From positions 231,248,024 to 231,312,023 of the forward strand of contig NC_073746.1 in assembly GCF_029784135.1 (NCBI RefSeq): DNA of 64,000 bases. The letters are read 5' to 3'. Shown piece after piece: positions 1 to 11,319 of this stretch (positions are counted from its first letter, which is position 1; every line of letters starts with the position of its first letter). The notes under the pieces were generated by a model. It did not search any database. It was not told where the DNA came from and was given only the letters and a program-made list of their open reading frames with translations. The translations under genes and the position numbers were made by a program. This DNA comes from Toxorhynchites rutilus septentrionalis. Its lineage: Eukaryota; Arthropoda; Insecta; Diptera; Culicidae.

Positions 1-19
1 AAACGTAGTTCAATGGCGT

Positions 20-66
20 GCCGTTCATTTCGTTTCCACCGTGAAGTGTATTCGAGAATCAGGCCC
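20..66. repeat. End fragment of a foldback repeat
   Basis: This short stretch resembles one arm and terminus of the palindromic repeat near 44,670-44,770: a CATTTCG...ACCGTGAAGTG core followed by ATCAGGCCC. It ends where mariner-like sequence begins. Only one arm is present here, cut by the window edge or by the neighbouring element. Confidence 0.4.
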
Positions 67-84
67 TAAACATTACTACGAAAC

Positions 85-766
85 TCCGAGTATCAAAGAG
101 AAGGAGAAATGCGGTCAGAATGGATGTTCTATTAGTCATCAGGATCACAACGTGTCGCGAGAGTGTTGAAGCGGAATCTCAATGCTTCGGTCAGAGATGT
201 GTCAAAATGTTGAATGTGTCCAAGTCTTCCGTTCAGAGAGCCAAGAACGGGAAGGGACAGCGTACATATAAAGTGCAGAAGGCTCCAAATCATGACGAAC
301 GTCAAAATACGGTGGGAAAGTCACGGGCACAGAAAATGTACACGCAGATGCTGACGAAGCTTCATTGTCTCTCCAAGGATGATGAGACTTATGTCATGAC
401 GGACTTCTTGCAGCTTCCGAGGCTACTGTTCATCATCGCCCAGCACAAGTTTGATGTTCCGGAGGAAATAATGAGGCAGAAACTTTCAAAGTTTGCCAGG
501 GAATACATGATTTGGCTAGCGATCTACTCATGTGGCAAACGGAGTGCGTCGTTCGTGACTACTGGGACTGTAAAAGGACAGATCTACCTCAAAGAGTGTT
601 CACAGAAGCGTCTGCTTCCTATGTTGAAGCATCACGAGGGTCCTTTGATCTTCGTGCCACTATTCATAGGATGCCCTGAAGTGATACGAAGATAACGGAC
701 TCACTTTCTTACCCGAGGACATGAACCCCCCAACGCATCGGAAGTAAGGCCCATCAAAAAATAGGA
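85..766 (+). pseudogene. ITmD37E-type mariner transposase, decayed 5' part
   Basis: The translation follows, with frameshifts and stops, the same transposase family as the fuller copy at 50,011-51,009. It retains the stretch before the first catalytic acids (DDETY), the block with YLKEC, and the region after the second acid. The stretch between the second aspartate and the final glutamate keeps six codons (about YEDNGL) missing from the 50-kb copy. The second catalytic motif is damaged and in-frame stops are present, so it cannot encode a working enzyme. The copy stops at about 766 and resumes at 2,727, so an insertion split it. Confidence 0.75.
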
Positions 767-2726
767 AGTGGGTTATATCTGTGGTATAACCGCAAGTGTG
801 ACGTATGACCATCGTTGATTTAGTGATCATTTGTTTTTAGTTGCATCTGAATCAATTCTGAATGAATGAATAAATGAATATTTGGGGGACTTCGAAAACG
901 AGAGCGTTATGTTGAAGGCATAATATTCAGCAAAAAAAGCAATCACACGAAAGTTGTATAATACATAATACATTGCTTGTATTGTGATATGATTTGTATT
1001 CGTTTTTCAATAGACAGAATATCTGTTGCATCAAATCAGTCTACATAATTGTTGCGTTCGCATCGTTTGCCAGTGCGCGTAGAGCGGGAATTTCTTCTTA
1101 AGATTCATTGCACCTCTAATAAATTGCCGAAAGACGTGGTCTTACGTTGATCGCATTTTATTGAAAAATTACAAAACCAAATGTATTTGGTCGCAGTATT
1201 ATATGGATAGAAAACATAATAAACTCTTTCGCTTGAATGTAATATTCAATTCCAAGGGAACTGGCAGATTATTTTCCGGCAACGATAACATCTTTCCAGA
1301 TTCTCCTCGATACTCGAAGCCCACTAGTGGTTATTGCTAACTCGATAACCACCTGTTCATTGCGCTTGAATGAAAAAACACAGAACCAAATGTATTTGGT
1401 CGCAGTGTTATATGGATAGAAAACAAAATAAACTCTTTCGCTTGAATGTTTTTTTTCAATTCCCAGGGGAACTGGCAGATTATTTTTCAGCAACGATAAC
1501 ATCTTTCCGGAATCTTCTCGACGCTGGAAGGCAACCCAACGAAAATAGTTCCGCGCGTGTATATGTGTGTGTGGCGGCTGCTTCGATGTCTCCGATTTTT
1601 CTAGATGCTGATACTCTCTTGGTCGCCTTCTCTTCTCCTCCTGATGGATCGGTTTTTCTGCGCTCCCTCACAGTTCCAAACAAACTGAATGCGTTTCAGA
1701 TCAGGTCAGGCCAGGTAATGAATTCCTCGATCCCTCGCCGTCCAGCTCGTTCAGTAACGATGTTGTCTTGTCGAAGTCCCCACGAAAAATGAATGCGTTC
1801 ACCACCAGAATATCGCTTAAGTATGCTTTTTGTCCGTGATTGAATCGAGAGAAGGTGTGGTTTACGATGGCAATTTGGAAGGCAAACTAGAGGCGAATGA
1901 ACTCTCTGAGTTTGAAACTTTCAGCGACTGAGCAATAATCGATTGAAAATTATATGATTTTCGCGATACGAAACATTTTCCGTTGCGCGCGCATCCAATA
2001 TTGGATATGAAAATATCCTACTGATGGGGAAGAATAATCTTCAGAAGCTTTCTTGCTAATTGCACTTGACGATAACGATAACATCTTTCCAGATTCTCCT
2101 CGATACTCGAAGCCCACTAGTGGTTAATGCTAACTCGATAACCACCTGTTAATTGCACTTGATTGAAAAATCACGAAACCAAATGTATTTGGTCGCAGTG
2201 TTATATAGATAGAAAACATTAAAATAAACACTTTCGCATGAATGTATTTTTCAATTCCAAGGGGAACTGGTAGATTATTTTTCAGCAACGATGACATTTT
2301 TCCGGAATCTTATTGATGCTGGATAGTTCCGCGCGTGTATGTGTGTGTGTGGTGGCTGCTCCGATGTCTCAAACGGAACCGTTTGTGGCATCACTCTCCT
2401 CCTGATGGATTCCCTTCTGGCCTAAGGTGCACAAACAGGCTTTTGGTGACACCGTTCATCAGCGCCATCATGATAAACAAAGTTAGCTTCACCACAATAA
2501 CGACAACATGCTCCAATCGCTGGTCAATAATAACTGAGTGGATTTCGCTGTTCAATTATAACTGAGTGGATTTCCGAGCGGCGTTCGCTTATATACAGGT
2601 TGGTGATTTCAATAGCCTGTTTTGAAAGCAATTCAGCGAATCTCGGTCTCCGGCGTAACGCTTTCGTTTTCGAAACTTTGATTTTACACCCCGGTATAGA
2701 AATGAAAAACGTAGTCCTACGTCAAA
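767..2726. mobile_element. About 2-kb insertion with internal repeats, splitting a mariner
   Basis: This block separates two parts of one mariner copy. It contains no recognisable coding domain. It holds three diverged copies of a roughly 150-210 bp unit, near 1,160-1,368, 1,369-1,520 and 2,068-2,320. Each has the palindromic core CCAAATGTATTTGG (1,177, 1,386, 2,179) followed by GTCGCAGT and a block reading GGCAGATTATTTT or close to it. A segment beginning GATAACATCTTTCCAG is repeated nearly identically near 1,284 and 2,077. The family is not identified. It may itself be composite. Confidence 0.5.
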
Positions 2727-3016
2727 TACTGGGCTTTAATGAAGCAGGCACTACGGAAGGATCCCAACAAGGTCAAGTCTGAGGAAGACATGAAAAAAGT
2801 GGATTTCCGTACAGAAGAAGCTGCAGCCAGATGTTGTACCACACCTTATGAGTTGAGTTAAGCCGAAGGTGCGAGCATACGGTTATGGTATTGAAATTGA
2901 ATGAAATAAATTTGCCAAAAACTCAGTAATTGGTTTTGTACTATTGTCTGAAAGTTTGAAAAGGATCGGTCAACTAGGCATTTTTCTACAGTGTTTTTTC
3001 CGTGATGCAATTTTAA
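2727..3016 (+). mobile_element. ITmD37E-type mariner, 3' end with terminal repeat
   Basis: The sequence resumes the mariner of 85-766 at the codons for the region after the catalytic glutamate and continues through the 3' untranslated region to a right terminal repeat (CTACAGTGTTTTTTCCGTGA). The same terminal repeat is seen at 41,878-41,920 and 51,115-51,164. The last bases of the terminus have decayed, so no TA duplication can be read on this side. Confidence 0.65.
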
Positions 3017-3081
3017 GACTCATCAGAGAGATCTAACCTTATCTTATCATAGTAGATGTATTCTCAACCCATTCGCTACGA

Positions 3082-3143
3082 GCGTCGTCTATAGACGACA
3101 TCCGCGCGATGAGCTGTGTGTACGAGCGTCGTCTTTAGACGAC
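3082..3143. repeat. Paired 16-bp palindromes
   Basis: GTCGTCTATAGACGAC is a perfect palindrome and is followed about 40 bases on by GTCGTCTTTAGACGAC. Both are preceded by GAGC. They sit just upstream of a minisatellite and could be part of the same repeat. Confidence 0.6.
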
Positions 3144-3244
3144 ATGATAGTGATACTGCACATCGATCACACCAGCGCGATGCGCATACTTTTCGGCGCA
3201 ATGCTCCATTCAGCGGTAGCACTCCGACGGAGCACACTGCACAC

Positions 3245-3525
3245 TGGAAAATCTCTGACAGATCTGTCATAAAGGATTTATTCTATCGTGAGAAATCTGT
3301 CATGAAAGATATATCGTAGGATTCTATCCTAATAGATCTACCGTGAGAAATCTATCGTGAGAGATCTATCATGTGAGATCTGTCCTAATAGATCTATCGT
3401 GAGAAATCTATCCTGATAGATAAATCGTGAGAAATTTATTCTTATAGATCTACCGTGAGTAATCTATCTTGATAGATATGTCGTGAAAAATCTATCCTCA
3501 TAGTTCTATTGTGAGTCAGCGAAAA
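3245..3525. repeat. AT-rich minisatellite, about 28-29 bp period
   Basis: Imperfect repeats of a unit built from ATCTATCCTGATAGAT and CGTGAGAAAT run for about 280 bases. The unit itself contains the short palindrome ATCTATCnnGATAGAT. Copies have diverged and there is no coding frame. Confidence 0.7.
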
Positions 3526-3888
3526 ACTGCTATATTAAATATTTTGTGGCTTTAACAATTTAGATGACCCCTGTATATGAAAGAAAAACGCCGAATCAAT
3601 TGTGCATATTGAACTAAAATTAAAATGTAGGATAGAATCAATTGATAACGATTATTTCAAAATCATCAAGCGAGTAAATGAGAATATACGATACATGGCG
3701 ATCATATTTCTGTTGAATACATCGATATTCACTCATTTCATTTTTTCTCGCGCTTTCACTTGGAAAGAGAGTCGCACGGGTATGTATTTGAAAAGCAAAC
3801 GAAGTAAAATTTGTTTTCTTCTGCCTTCGAAGGCAAAAATAATAACGAAAATTATATCTACGTTATCTTAATCCGACTTCTTTTTCAG

Positions 3889-4846
3889 TCTGGACATCGC
3901 CATCCTTCGCAAATCACTCTTTCAATCTGAACAGCACAACAGGCAGCAGCAAGCAGCCTCTAGCAACTGCAGTGGCCATTCGTCCAGCCATTCACCTTCA
4001 GTCACGGGAGAGTCGATAGACGTAAAGGTAGAAATAACCCCACCGGTGGCTTCCGACAATCCACAATTAGCGACATCAATGTCGGTCGATTCAAATTCGA
4101 GCAATACCAACTACACTCTGAACATGGTCGATTATCAGTGCCGAACTCCACAGTCAAGTCCCCAAGGACGAAAACTGTCCGAGATAATTTCAGACACTGC
4201 ATACCTTAGCGCGAACTCCAGCTTCAATCGACTGAACCCATCTCCCACAGGAACTCCCTCCGCGCGGCTGTTCAAAAGGATCGAAGAAATAATAGATCTT
4301 AGCTCAGCATACAACAACTACAAATGTCTCAGTCCAAGCGAAAGCAACCTAGCACAGTGCACCGATAATCGATACAGCGTAAGTTTAGCCAACCGCTTGG
4401 ACTGCTCCAGCAAGCCCGGCTCAACCCGTTTCCTGCGGCGACAATTCAGTTTGGACAAAGACGACGTTGGAACTTCGACAACCACCAGCCAGAGGGCAAC
4501 CCTGGATACAATATCATCGGTCTCGTTCGAACGTGATCAACTCGCCCGGATGGGAACCCTATCATCGATTCCGTCCATCAGTTCCGTGACTTCCGCTACG
4601 CTTCCCTCCAAGCAGCAGCGCGGCATCCAGAAACAACAATCGGCCAGCGTAGCGCAGGATCTGGAAAAAATCGAAGAAATTCCCATCTCCCCGCAGTCGT
4701 TTCTTATGAATCACAACAGCGGCAGCAATAGTATTTCTAATCTCCACTGCAATATAAGTGAAAAACCACGTACTCGCTCGGCAGAACGGTCAGTCCCGAA
4801 TGGAAAAGAGGTCTGTATAAGCGTCGAAGCCTTCGGACTGAGGTAG
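3889..4846 (+). CDS. Terminal coding exon of an unidentified gene, partial
   Basis: An open frame of 318 residues follows a strong acceptor (pyrimidine tract ending TTTTTCAG at 3,888) and ends at TAG 4,844-4,846. The first base completes a codon from an upstream exon outside the window or not found, so the internal ATG at 4,046 is not a true start. The product is rich in Ser, Thr, Asn and Gln. It begins with a short charged segment (LDIAILRKSLFQSE) that could be a helix end and contains RRQFSLD, a good match to a basophilic kinase site. There is no catalytic domain, so it is probably a cytoplasmic tail. GAG|GTAGAC overlapping the stop could be an alternative donor. The product is not recognised. 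Confidence 0.7.
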
Positions 4847-5988
4847 ACTAGTTATAGTTCGGACAATTCGATTGAAAGGTAGGCGAATTTGGAAGCGTCA
4901 AACGACACCGAAAACGATGCGATACGCTGATTTACTCCAATTTAGGGTAAATCAACTTTGGAAAAAGAAAGTCTGATTGTTGATATAAACGTTTTACTTT
5001 ATATGCTAGGTCGATTCGAATCGAACAGCTGGTGTCCGATCGGGGATATTGGAAAGCAAACATTTTCTTCCACACACAAGCTACAGGAATAGTATGAAAA
5101 GGAGCGAGAAGCAGAGTGAAGCTCGATAATTGAAATTCTATGTTCGTCAACGTGTGAATAACGGTCAGCATTAGAAGTAAAATCTCCTAGCGCATTCCAG
5201 TCGTCATAGTCGTGCGGAATCATATTGGTCGGGGGAAAGACTCATGCAAAAAAATTCAATTAACCAACAAATTGAATGTCCGTTAAGGAGACGATGCAAC
5301 CGTTGCACCTGCACTTTTAAAAATAACAAATTATAAGTTGTTGGTGCAGGTCTTCATGCATCAATAAATTTGCAATTTTTATACATCATTGAACTATAAT
5401 TATCGGCCTGATGGAATAAGGATATAGGGGAGCTATTTATTGGCTGTTTTACTGCGCCAAAATTGACACGGATAAGTATTGAGTAGATCAATCTTTCTCA
5501 AATGTATTCAGTGATACGAATATCAGAATATCTTTTTTTTTTCATCGATTTTTTGTTTATTACACATTCTTACATTAAAACAAAAATATGTAACTAGGGA
5601 AGATCATGAAAATTGTAACTTTGAAAAGATGTTTATTAAATCTTCAGGTGCTATTTGATTTCACCTTGACGCCATCGATAATTTGACTTTGGCGCTGACG
5701 TTCCCGGTAGATGGGGTTTGCAATTAAATTTTTAGTACAACGATGGATTTTCCAAATTTTTGATGGATTTTTCAAAAAACTTCAGTTCAAGTAGTAACTA
5801 ATACTGATAAATCGCATTGATCTTCAGGCAGTCTTCGTTGTGATAGTGTAGCTCAGTGAACTTTCCTAAAAGGGTGGCCCTTTTTAAATCAAACACAGCC
5901 ACTGAATAGCCTGAATACGTTCTAACAATAGTCCGTTCCGTTGCCAGAAATCATCATTTCATAATAAACTAAAAGTATATCAAAAAAG
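4847..5988. other. Non-coding, possible 3' UTR then AT-rich spacer
   Basis: No conserved frame or recognisable repeat was seen. The first part could be 3' UTR or intron of the upstream gene. A second potential donor (AAAG|GTAGGC) lies near 4,876. Confidence 0.4.
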
Positions 5989-6033
5989 AGTGCTCCCTTG
6001 GCCGAGTGGTTAGCGTCATAACTAACATGCCGA
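5989..6033 (+). repeat. tRNA-SINE head fragment
   Basis: GTGCTCCCTTGGCCGAGTGG plus the following bases match the 5' head, with its A-box, of the tRNA-derived SINE found whole at 10,801 and 22,784. The B-box and body are missing. Confidence 0.6.
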
Positions 6034-6204
6034 TAATACCGTAACCAGAAATATTTCTGAAAAATGGAGAATATTCAATTATCAAAGCAAATTTAATTCT
6101 TTCCTAGAGAATGGATCGCTATCCCGTTAAATTTGATTGAATCGTCCAGAATAAGTGGCAGTCTAAAGAATCTGTGTTTGGTGGGTTGTGTAAGATTTAC
6201 CCAA

Positions 6205-6412
6205 ACATTATTCGCCCGAAACACGATTAATCGAACATAACATATACCCGAAAAACATTCACCCTTATGTAATAAATACCCGAACGCAACAATCACCCGA
6301 ATGTAACAAATACCCGAATGTGACATTTACTTGAATTTGACCAATTCCCGAATGTAAAAAGGAAAAGTTCCGAAAAATCACGTTACGAGTTTTGTCGAAT
6401 CTCCTGATAATA
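6205..6412 (-). repeat. Short-repeat array with unit ATTCGGGTA (minus orientation) and flank
   Basis: Read on the plus strand, the array repeats CCCGAATGTAACAAATA-like units about eight times. Its right flank, read on the minus strand (GGAGATTCGACAAAAC then a TCGGAA block), matches the left flank of the array at 21,735-21,910, so the two are copies of one repeat in opposite orientation. Confidence 0.6.
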
Positions 6413-7056
6413 AATAAGGTTCAATCAATACCACAAGAGAGAGGAACAAAGGCAGTAAAATGAAAAAATTGTAACTAGGCAATTTGAAAATGATGCGGGA
6501 GAGTTCGCTGATTCGCTTTTAGAAATTAATGTAGGTACAATTAACATGCCGTCTTCTTTCCTTTCCGCATTGCTCTTCAAGGCTATGAGATCATTGAGAA
6601 ATGAACATGAAATATTTTTTCAAAAATGAAGCAGGTAATTTCAACATGAAAAATATAAAGCATAAATGTCTTAGAAATGTGAAAAGAATTGATAAGAAAA
6701 AAAGGTACGTATTAACGCCGTAGCGGAATTTTTATTATTAATTTATTTTTTCGTAATTTATATCTAAAGATATATTTATTCATTTACTTCGTCTCGAGTT
6801 CTAAGAACTCCACAGACTGACTCTTAGTCCAAGTTCGTTAATCAACTTTTGAACACGTATTTAGACATACTAAAATAAAAAAATAGCATTTACATCATTG
6901 AACGATCTAACACAGTTATCGAAAGGATTGTTGTACCCATACATTGTTCTATGACGGTTAACTACAAATAAATCACGCTCACGAAGTTGACGGAAAGATG
7001 CATACAAGTTAATATTTTGCAGAAGAAAAGGGCAGTCTAAGTTTCCAATGATGAGG
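6413..7056. other. AT-rich non-coding stretch
   Basis: No gene or recognisable element was seen here. Confidence 0.4.
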
Positions 7057-7099
7057 TCAAATACAAACAGTCTCTGAAACAAACAAACAAACATACAAC

Positions 7100-7472
7100 A
7101 GTCTCTGAAGTGTCTGAATTGCATCGGCTAGAGTTTCAAGATGAAAGAGTCTCCAGACTTCTATTGTCTGGCAAATTTTTTGGATCATTCCATGGTAGTT
7201 GTCCAAAAACATACCGAATGAAGCTGCGTTGAAGCCTTTCCATTCGAATACTCTGCATGATAAGGCGACCATACGGGAGCAGCATATTCCGTGATCCTGC
7301 GGACAATTGAACGGTATAGTGCCTTAAGTGCGTATGCAACGGTGAAGCCACTTGCATTGCGTCGGATAAATCCAAGGGCTGCACTGCCGTAATCTCGCAA
7401 AGTGACGCAAGCGCCAGAGGTAAGAATTTTCAGTACGAGACTTTTTGTAAAAATTGCATGTACAATCAGCAT
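7100..7472 (-). pseudogene. Non-LTR retrotransposon fragment, Jockey/I-like region downstream of RT
   Basis: Minus-strand frames give the segment that follows the reverse transcriptase in many insect LINEs: FIRRNASGF, then ALKALYRSIVR, EYAAPVWSPYH, and after a frameshift RYVFGQLPWNDP. Several frame changes are present. Neither the catalytic part of the RT nor the endonuclease is present. Confidence 0.65.
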
Positions 7473-7540
7473 ACGCCTATATTATGAAAATCTGATCTGT
7501 ACAAAATGTGTATTGTTGATGGAAAAACATTGCCATCGGC

Positions 7541-8131
7541 TTGATTTTTGAAAAAAATGCAGTTTTATTTAAGCTATACCACCAACGCCAGTTTGTTGTG
7601 GAAACAGCAAATTTAAATCGCTGTTTCCACAACCAATTGGCGTTCGTCCATCAAAGTATGGGAGAATTTGTTTCCAATTATTTTCTCCAACATGCTACCG
7701 TTGAGCGAAGCATCAGGAAGCATCAGGGAGAAGAATTCACACACTTTCCCAACCTTGTAGCATGCGCCGAGCAGGTTAACGTAGTTGAGAACCCGATTGT
7801 AATAATTATGGACAGCACCGATTTTTTCGAATTCAAAATGCAATTGAAACCATCCGTGTTAAATAACATAATCCCGTACGAAATTATCCGAAGTAAAACA
7901 GATACAGTTTACGCGAGAATGTTTTGAGTTTTGTTACAAGATGCGTTTCGTTTCGTTTGTTCACCAAAGCCGACATTTACCCTTCAATCAACACTCAGCT
8001 TCAATTTATTCGAAAGAGGAATTGAACAGGTGAAGAAAGTAAACATCGTGAAGAAAAATTATCCCTTAATGCCTGAAGAAAAAAGACACTACATATTAGG
8101 GAATCCTTGCAATCAACAATTAAATTCATGA
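7541..8131 (+). pseudogene. Unrecognised ORF pair, possibly a decayed coding sequence
   Basis: Two consecutive frames (128 residues to TGA 7,927, then 66 residues from 7,931) read like one protein interrupted by a stop. The text is not low-complexity and has plausible hydrophobic spacing, but no family is recognised. An imperfect inverted repeat of about 25-bp arms (7,584-7,608 and 7,620-7,644) lies inside the first frame. No convincing splice sites or signal peptide were seen. It could equally be an unknown transposon gene. Confidence 0.25.
7584..7644. repeat. Imperfect inverted repeat, 25-bp arms
   Basis: Arms 7,584-7,608 and 7,620-7,644 are reverse complements with two mismatches by eye, separated by an 11-base AT loop. 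They share the core TTGTGGAAACAGC. Confidence 0.7.
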
Positions 8132-8694
8132 GTTTAAACTATTTAGTTCTAATCTTTATGAGCTATATGTGAGAACAGCAATACACTTCAATCTAGGATA
8201 AACTTTACTTTAAGATGAGTTTGATTTTATGAATTTAAAGTACATGGTTTTGTGAGCTTCTTAGTACATGATTTGTAATTCAGAAACAAAATTGCCTTAT
8301 AAAAGTAACATTATATGGGGATGGACTGTTTTTGATTAAAATATTTGGCAGAACAAGCTTTTCGAAAAAGTGTTTTTTTTACAAAAAAGAAGGCATGCGA
8401 CTTATATTATGTTAAACGTTCATTACGGAAGATGTTGTTATGTGAAATTTGCTGTCCCTACTCGTTCATCGTACTCTATCAGAACAGATAAAAAAATCAC
8501 ATCGCATCACTATCAAATTACGTCACAACATAGGGAAAATGGCGCTTGCGCCTCATCACAGTGGAAATGGCGCTTGCGTCACTCCGTTTTCAAACTTTTA
8601 CGGGGTCATTTTTTCACATTTCTGAAAATTTTCACAGTTGTTTGGAAGGATTTGGTATTCTTTAACGATCTATAACAAAAAACCTAAGATGTCA
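8132..8694. other. Non-coding stretch
   Basis: AT-rich. A short motif ATGGCGCTTGCG occurs twice near 8,540-8,575, with a related GTTGGCGCTTGCG near 8,698. No gene was seen. Confidence 0.4.
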
Positions 8695-8740
8695 ATGTTG
8701 GCGCTTGCGTCACTGCGAGATTACGGCAGTGCAAAGGCCT
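8695..8740 (+). repeat. Short LINE fragment, inverted relative to 7,380-7,425
   Basis: GGCGCTTGCGTCACTGCGAG and the following GATTACGGCAGTGCA match the reverse complement of the LINE fragment near 7,380-7,425, so a small piece of the same family lies here in the other orientation. Confidence 0.55.
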
Positions 8741-9184
8741 TTGCGGTTGTCGCGCTTACATGTAGGTATAGGTAGGCTCCGCTATCAACCGTAACTCCTA
8801 GAACTAGTAACACGGAATATTGAAAATCTGATCGGGATTACCGACGGGAAAACGAAATACTTTTTGGTGTTAAGTTCCATTCCGTACTCAGTACACCACA
8901 GAGATAACTCAAACATCAAACTCAATTTTCGAACACAGGAAACTCACGTAGGACATCAGGTTAGTAGTTGCGGATCGCTTCTTAGCGAAAACATGCTGGA
9001 GCTCCTGACATCAATGGTCGAGAAGCGATATATAGAACATCCAGGCATCGGAGAATACGCCTTCACTGAGTGACCTGTTAGAAATGATCGTCAGTGGCAT
9101 CAGCAGTGAATCGGTACATTCTCTTAAAAATTGTGGCGGTATATTGTCCTTTCGAAACTTCCAACTTACTCAGGGCTACCGAGA

Positions 9185-9375
9185 CTTCTTTTTGGCTCAA
9201 AACTGCTCTTATCAACAAAGGGAGAGGAGGGTTTCAAACTGTTACGAAAACCTTCGCCGGCCTTAAAAACCCCTACATACCAACTCTCACGTTGATCGGT
9301 TCAGTAGTTTCCGAGTCCATAAGAATCAGACAGACAGACAGACAGAAATCCATTTTTATATATGTAAATTTAAAA
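9185..9375 (+). repeat. Probable LINE 3' tail
   Basis: The stretch ending in TTGATCGGTTCAGTAGTTTC, a CAGACAGACAGACAGA tract and CCATTTTTATATAT has the layout of the 3' end of several insect non-LTR families. No coding part is attached. Confidence 0.4.
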
Positions 9376-9430
9376 AAAGGAAAACTTTAAATATCTTTTT
9401 CATAACTAGTTTTCGTAATTCTTGAATACC

Positions 9431-9508
9431 AATTAGAAGGCATTTTTATATTTATGTAATAATTTTAATAACGATTATCAGAATTAAATATAAAAATGCC
9501 TTCTAATT
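9431..9508. repeat. Perfect 24-bp inverted repeat (hairpin)
   Basis: The arms 9,431-9,454 and 9,485-9,508 are exact reverse complements with a 30-base AT-rich loop. The core is TTAGAAGGCATTTTTATA. It could be a small MITE. Confidence 0.85.
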
Positions 9509-9532
9509 GAATATAGCTTTAAATAATTTAGT

Positions 9533-9712
9533 ACATTCGGGTAAATGTTGCTTTCGGGTAAGTGTTGCATTCGGGTAAATGTTCATCCGGGTAGATGTTC
9601 ATTCGGGTAGATGTTCTATTCGAGTACCTATCAATTCGGAATTCGGATAAATATCATTCGGGTTCCTATCGTTCGGGTAACTGTCTTTCGGATAAATGTG
9701 ATGGTTAATATT
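9533..9712 (+). repeat. Short-repeat array with unit ATTCGGGTAAATGTT
   Basis: About ten diverged units of an ATTCGGGTAAATGTT-type repeat. The same unit occurs in opposite orientation at 6,205-6,360 and in this orientation at 21,795-21,910. Confidence 0.7.
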
Positions 9713-10800
9713 AACAGAAGGTTAACACTTCCCAGTGTCTATTGAAGTATGTTTTCTCCACATTTACAGTATATGTTCTAGCACTGTTGAGTCGAAACAT
9801 TGAATATCTATGCTTTCCAAGATTGTATAATTCGTATCCTCTTTTCGAATTCAGTCTGTATTCAGTAATGATAAATCAAATGGTTAAATCAACTCTCGCA
9901 TCCATGCGCAGTATAGTATAGTATACCATTGCGAATTGGTCGCACATAAATCGCTCGCTCCGGATACAAAAGCGGACACGGACACCGAGAAAGCAAATAA
10001 AGCAACTTAAGTCCCACACAGAGCCGCCAGATCTACGGATTTGATTGTTTTTTAACAAACATACGAATTCATAAGCAAAATGTGCGGAATGTAGAATCTA
10101 CGGAACAATCAATACGGATCTAACGTATGCATTGAAAAAAATCCGACAGGCAGTTCGTACTGTATACAGTATTTTACCACAAGTCCCGAATGAAAGAACA
10201 GAGGCTTGGACACTCCTTTCTCACTGATCGTCAGCCACAGAAGATCCTTTTTCTTGGAACTTGGTGCAGGCGGTTTATATGACGCTAAGGCTTAACTCCT
10301 ATGTGGGGGGGGGGGGGGCGTTAAGTACCCGGTGGTTTTTCAATTTGCCAGAGACGAAACAACATAAAACTCCAATTCAACACAGTGTCGACGCCAACCA
10401 ATGTTCAACAACCATTAGAAGTTTCATCCGAAGCATCCGGAAACAAACCATTTTATTTTTCATTTCCTTATATTATAACTATCAGTCCCAGTGATCAACG
10501 TTTTTCTAATGAAAAACTCAATGCCGTCAGTAGTCCCTATGGATCGACACGGGGCTCAACGTGTTAAAGAGTGAATATCAAAATAAGCAAGCAAGTTGAA
10601 AAAAAATATTTCATCATTTTTTACTACGTTAACGTTAAATGGACAGATTTTTTCATATTTTTTATTTGTCTTATATGAAGTATCTCACAAATGGTTTTGT
10701 GTTGTAATGCATCTAGAACTCAATTATCAACTTCCAAAACAGTTGTGTTTGTTGCTATTGTTGAGCAGCAGATAACATTTATTGTTGCTATGTATTTCAG
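9713..10800. other. Non-coding stretch with a poly-G run
   Basis: Contains a G14-type run near 10,304-10,318 and no supported gene. Frames near 10,261-10,567 lack any recognisable domain. Confidence 0.4.
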
Positions 10801-11065
10801 CACACGTGGCCGAGTAGTTAGCGTCTCATTTTGTCATGCCGGGTGTTCGGGTACGATTCCCGTTCTGGCCGGGGAATTTTTCGTCAAAGAAATTTCCTTC
10901 GACTTGCACTGTGGTCATGCGTATTCTAGAGCTTGCCCCTCGGAATACATTCAAAGCGTGTTATTTGGCTCTTAAATCTTAACTAAGTATTAATAAATGA
11001 CGCTAGTTAATGCATACGCTGAGACGGCAAAAGTTCCATAGGGTACGTTAACGTCATTTAATATA
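10801..11065 (+). mobile_element. tRNA-derived SINE, family 1
   Basis: The head reads like a tRNA with a diverged A-box (GTGGCCGAGTAGTTAGCGTC) and B-box (GGGTACGATTCC). The body GAATTTTTCGTCAAAGAAAT is shared with the copy at 22,784-23,053. It is flanked by ATGTATTTCAG (10,790-10,800) and ATATATTTCAG (11,066-11,076), a likely target-site duplication with one mismatch. It has no coding capacity and depends on LINE enzymes. Confidence 0.8.
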
Positions 11066-11319
11066 ATATATTTCAGTGCGTATGGTTGCAATCTTCAGTC
11101 TATAATTATTTCATTCAAGTGTTTTTTTTTCTGGCTTATAATTTTCGTCAACTTTATTATTTTGAGGTAATTGAAACTATCTTTTACAAATTGTATATGT
11201 TTAGTAGATATGCACAAAAAACGATTTGTATCGTTACGTTGAACCTCGCCAAAACAGCAATAAAGCTTGTTTTCAATGTCCCTATCCGCACGAAATTTAT
11301 GCAACAACATGTTTGAATT

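Noticed and set aside
3245..3525. CRISPR-like repeat array
   Set aside because: Units are diverged, directly adjacent and without unique spacers. This is a minisatellite in an insect-type genome.
4046..4846. A gene starting at ATG 4,046
   Set aside because: The frame is open upstream to a strong splice acceptor at 3,888, so this ATG is internal to an exon.
9094..9390. 98-codon gene
   Set aside because: It runs through a LINE-tail-like sequence with a CAGACAGA tract and has no domain.
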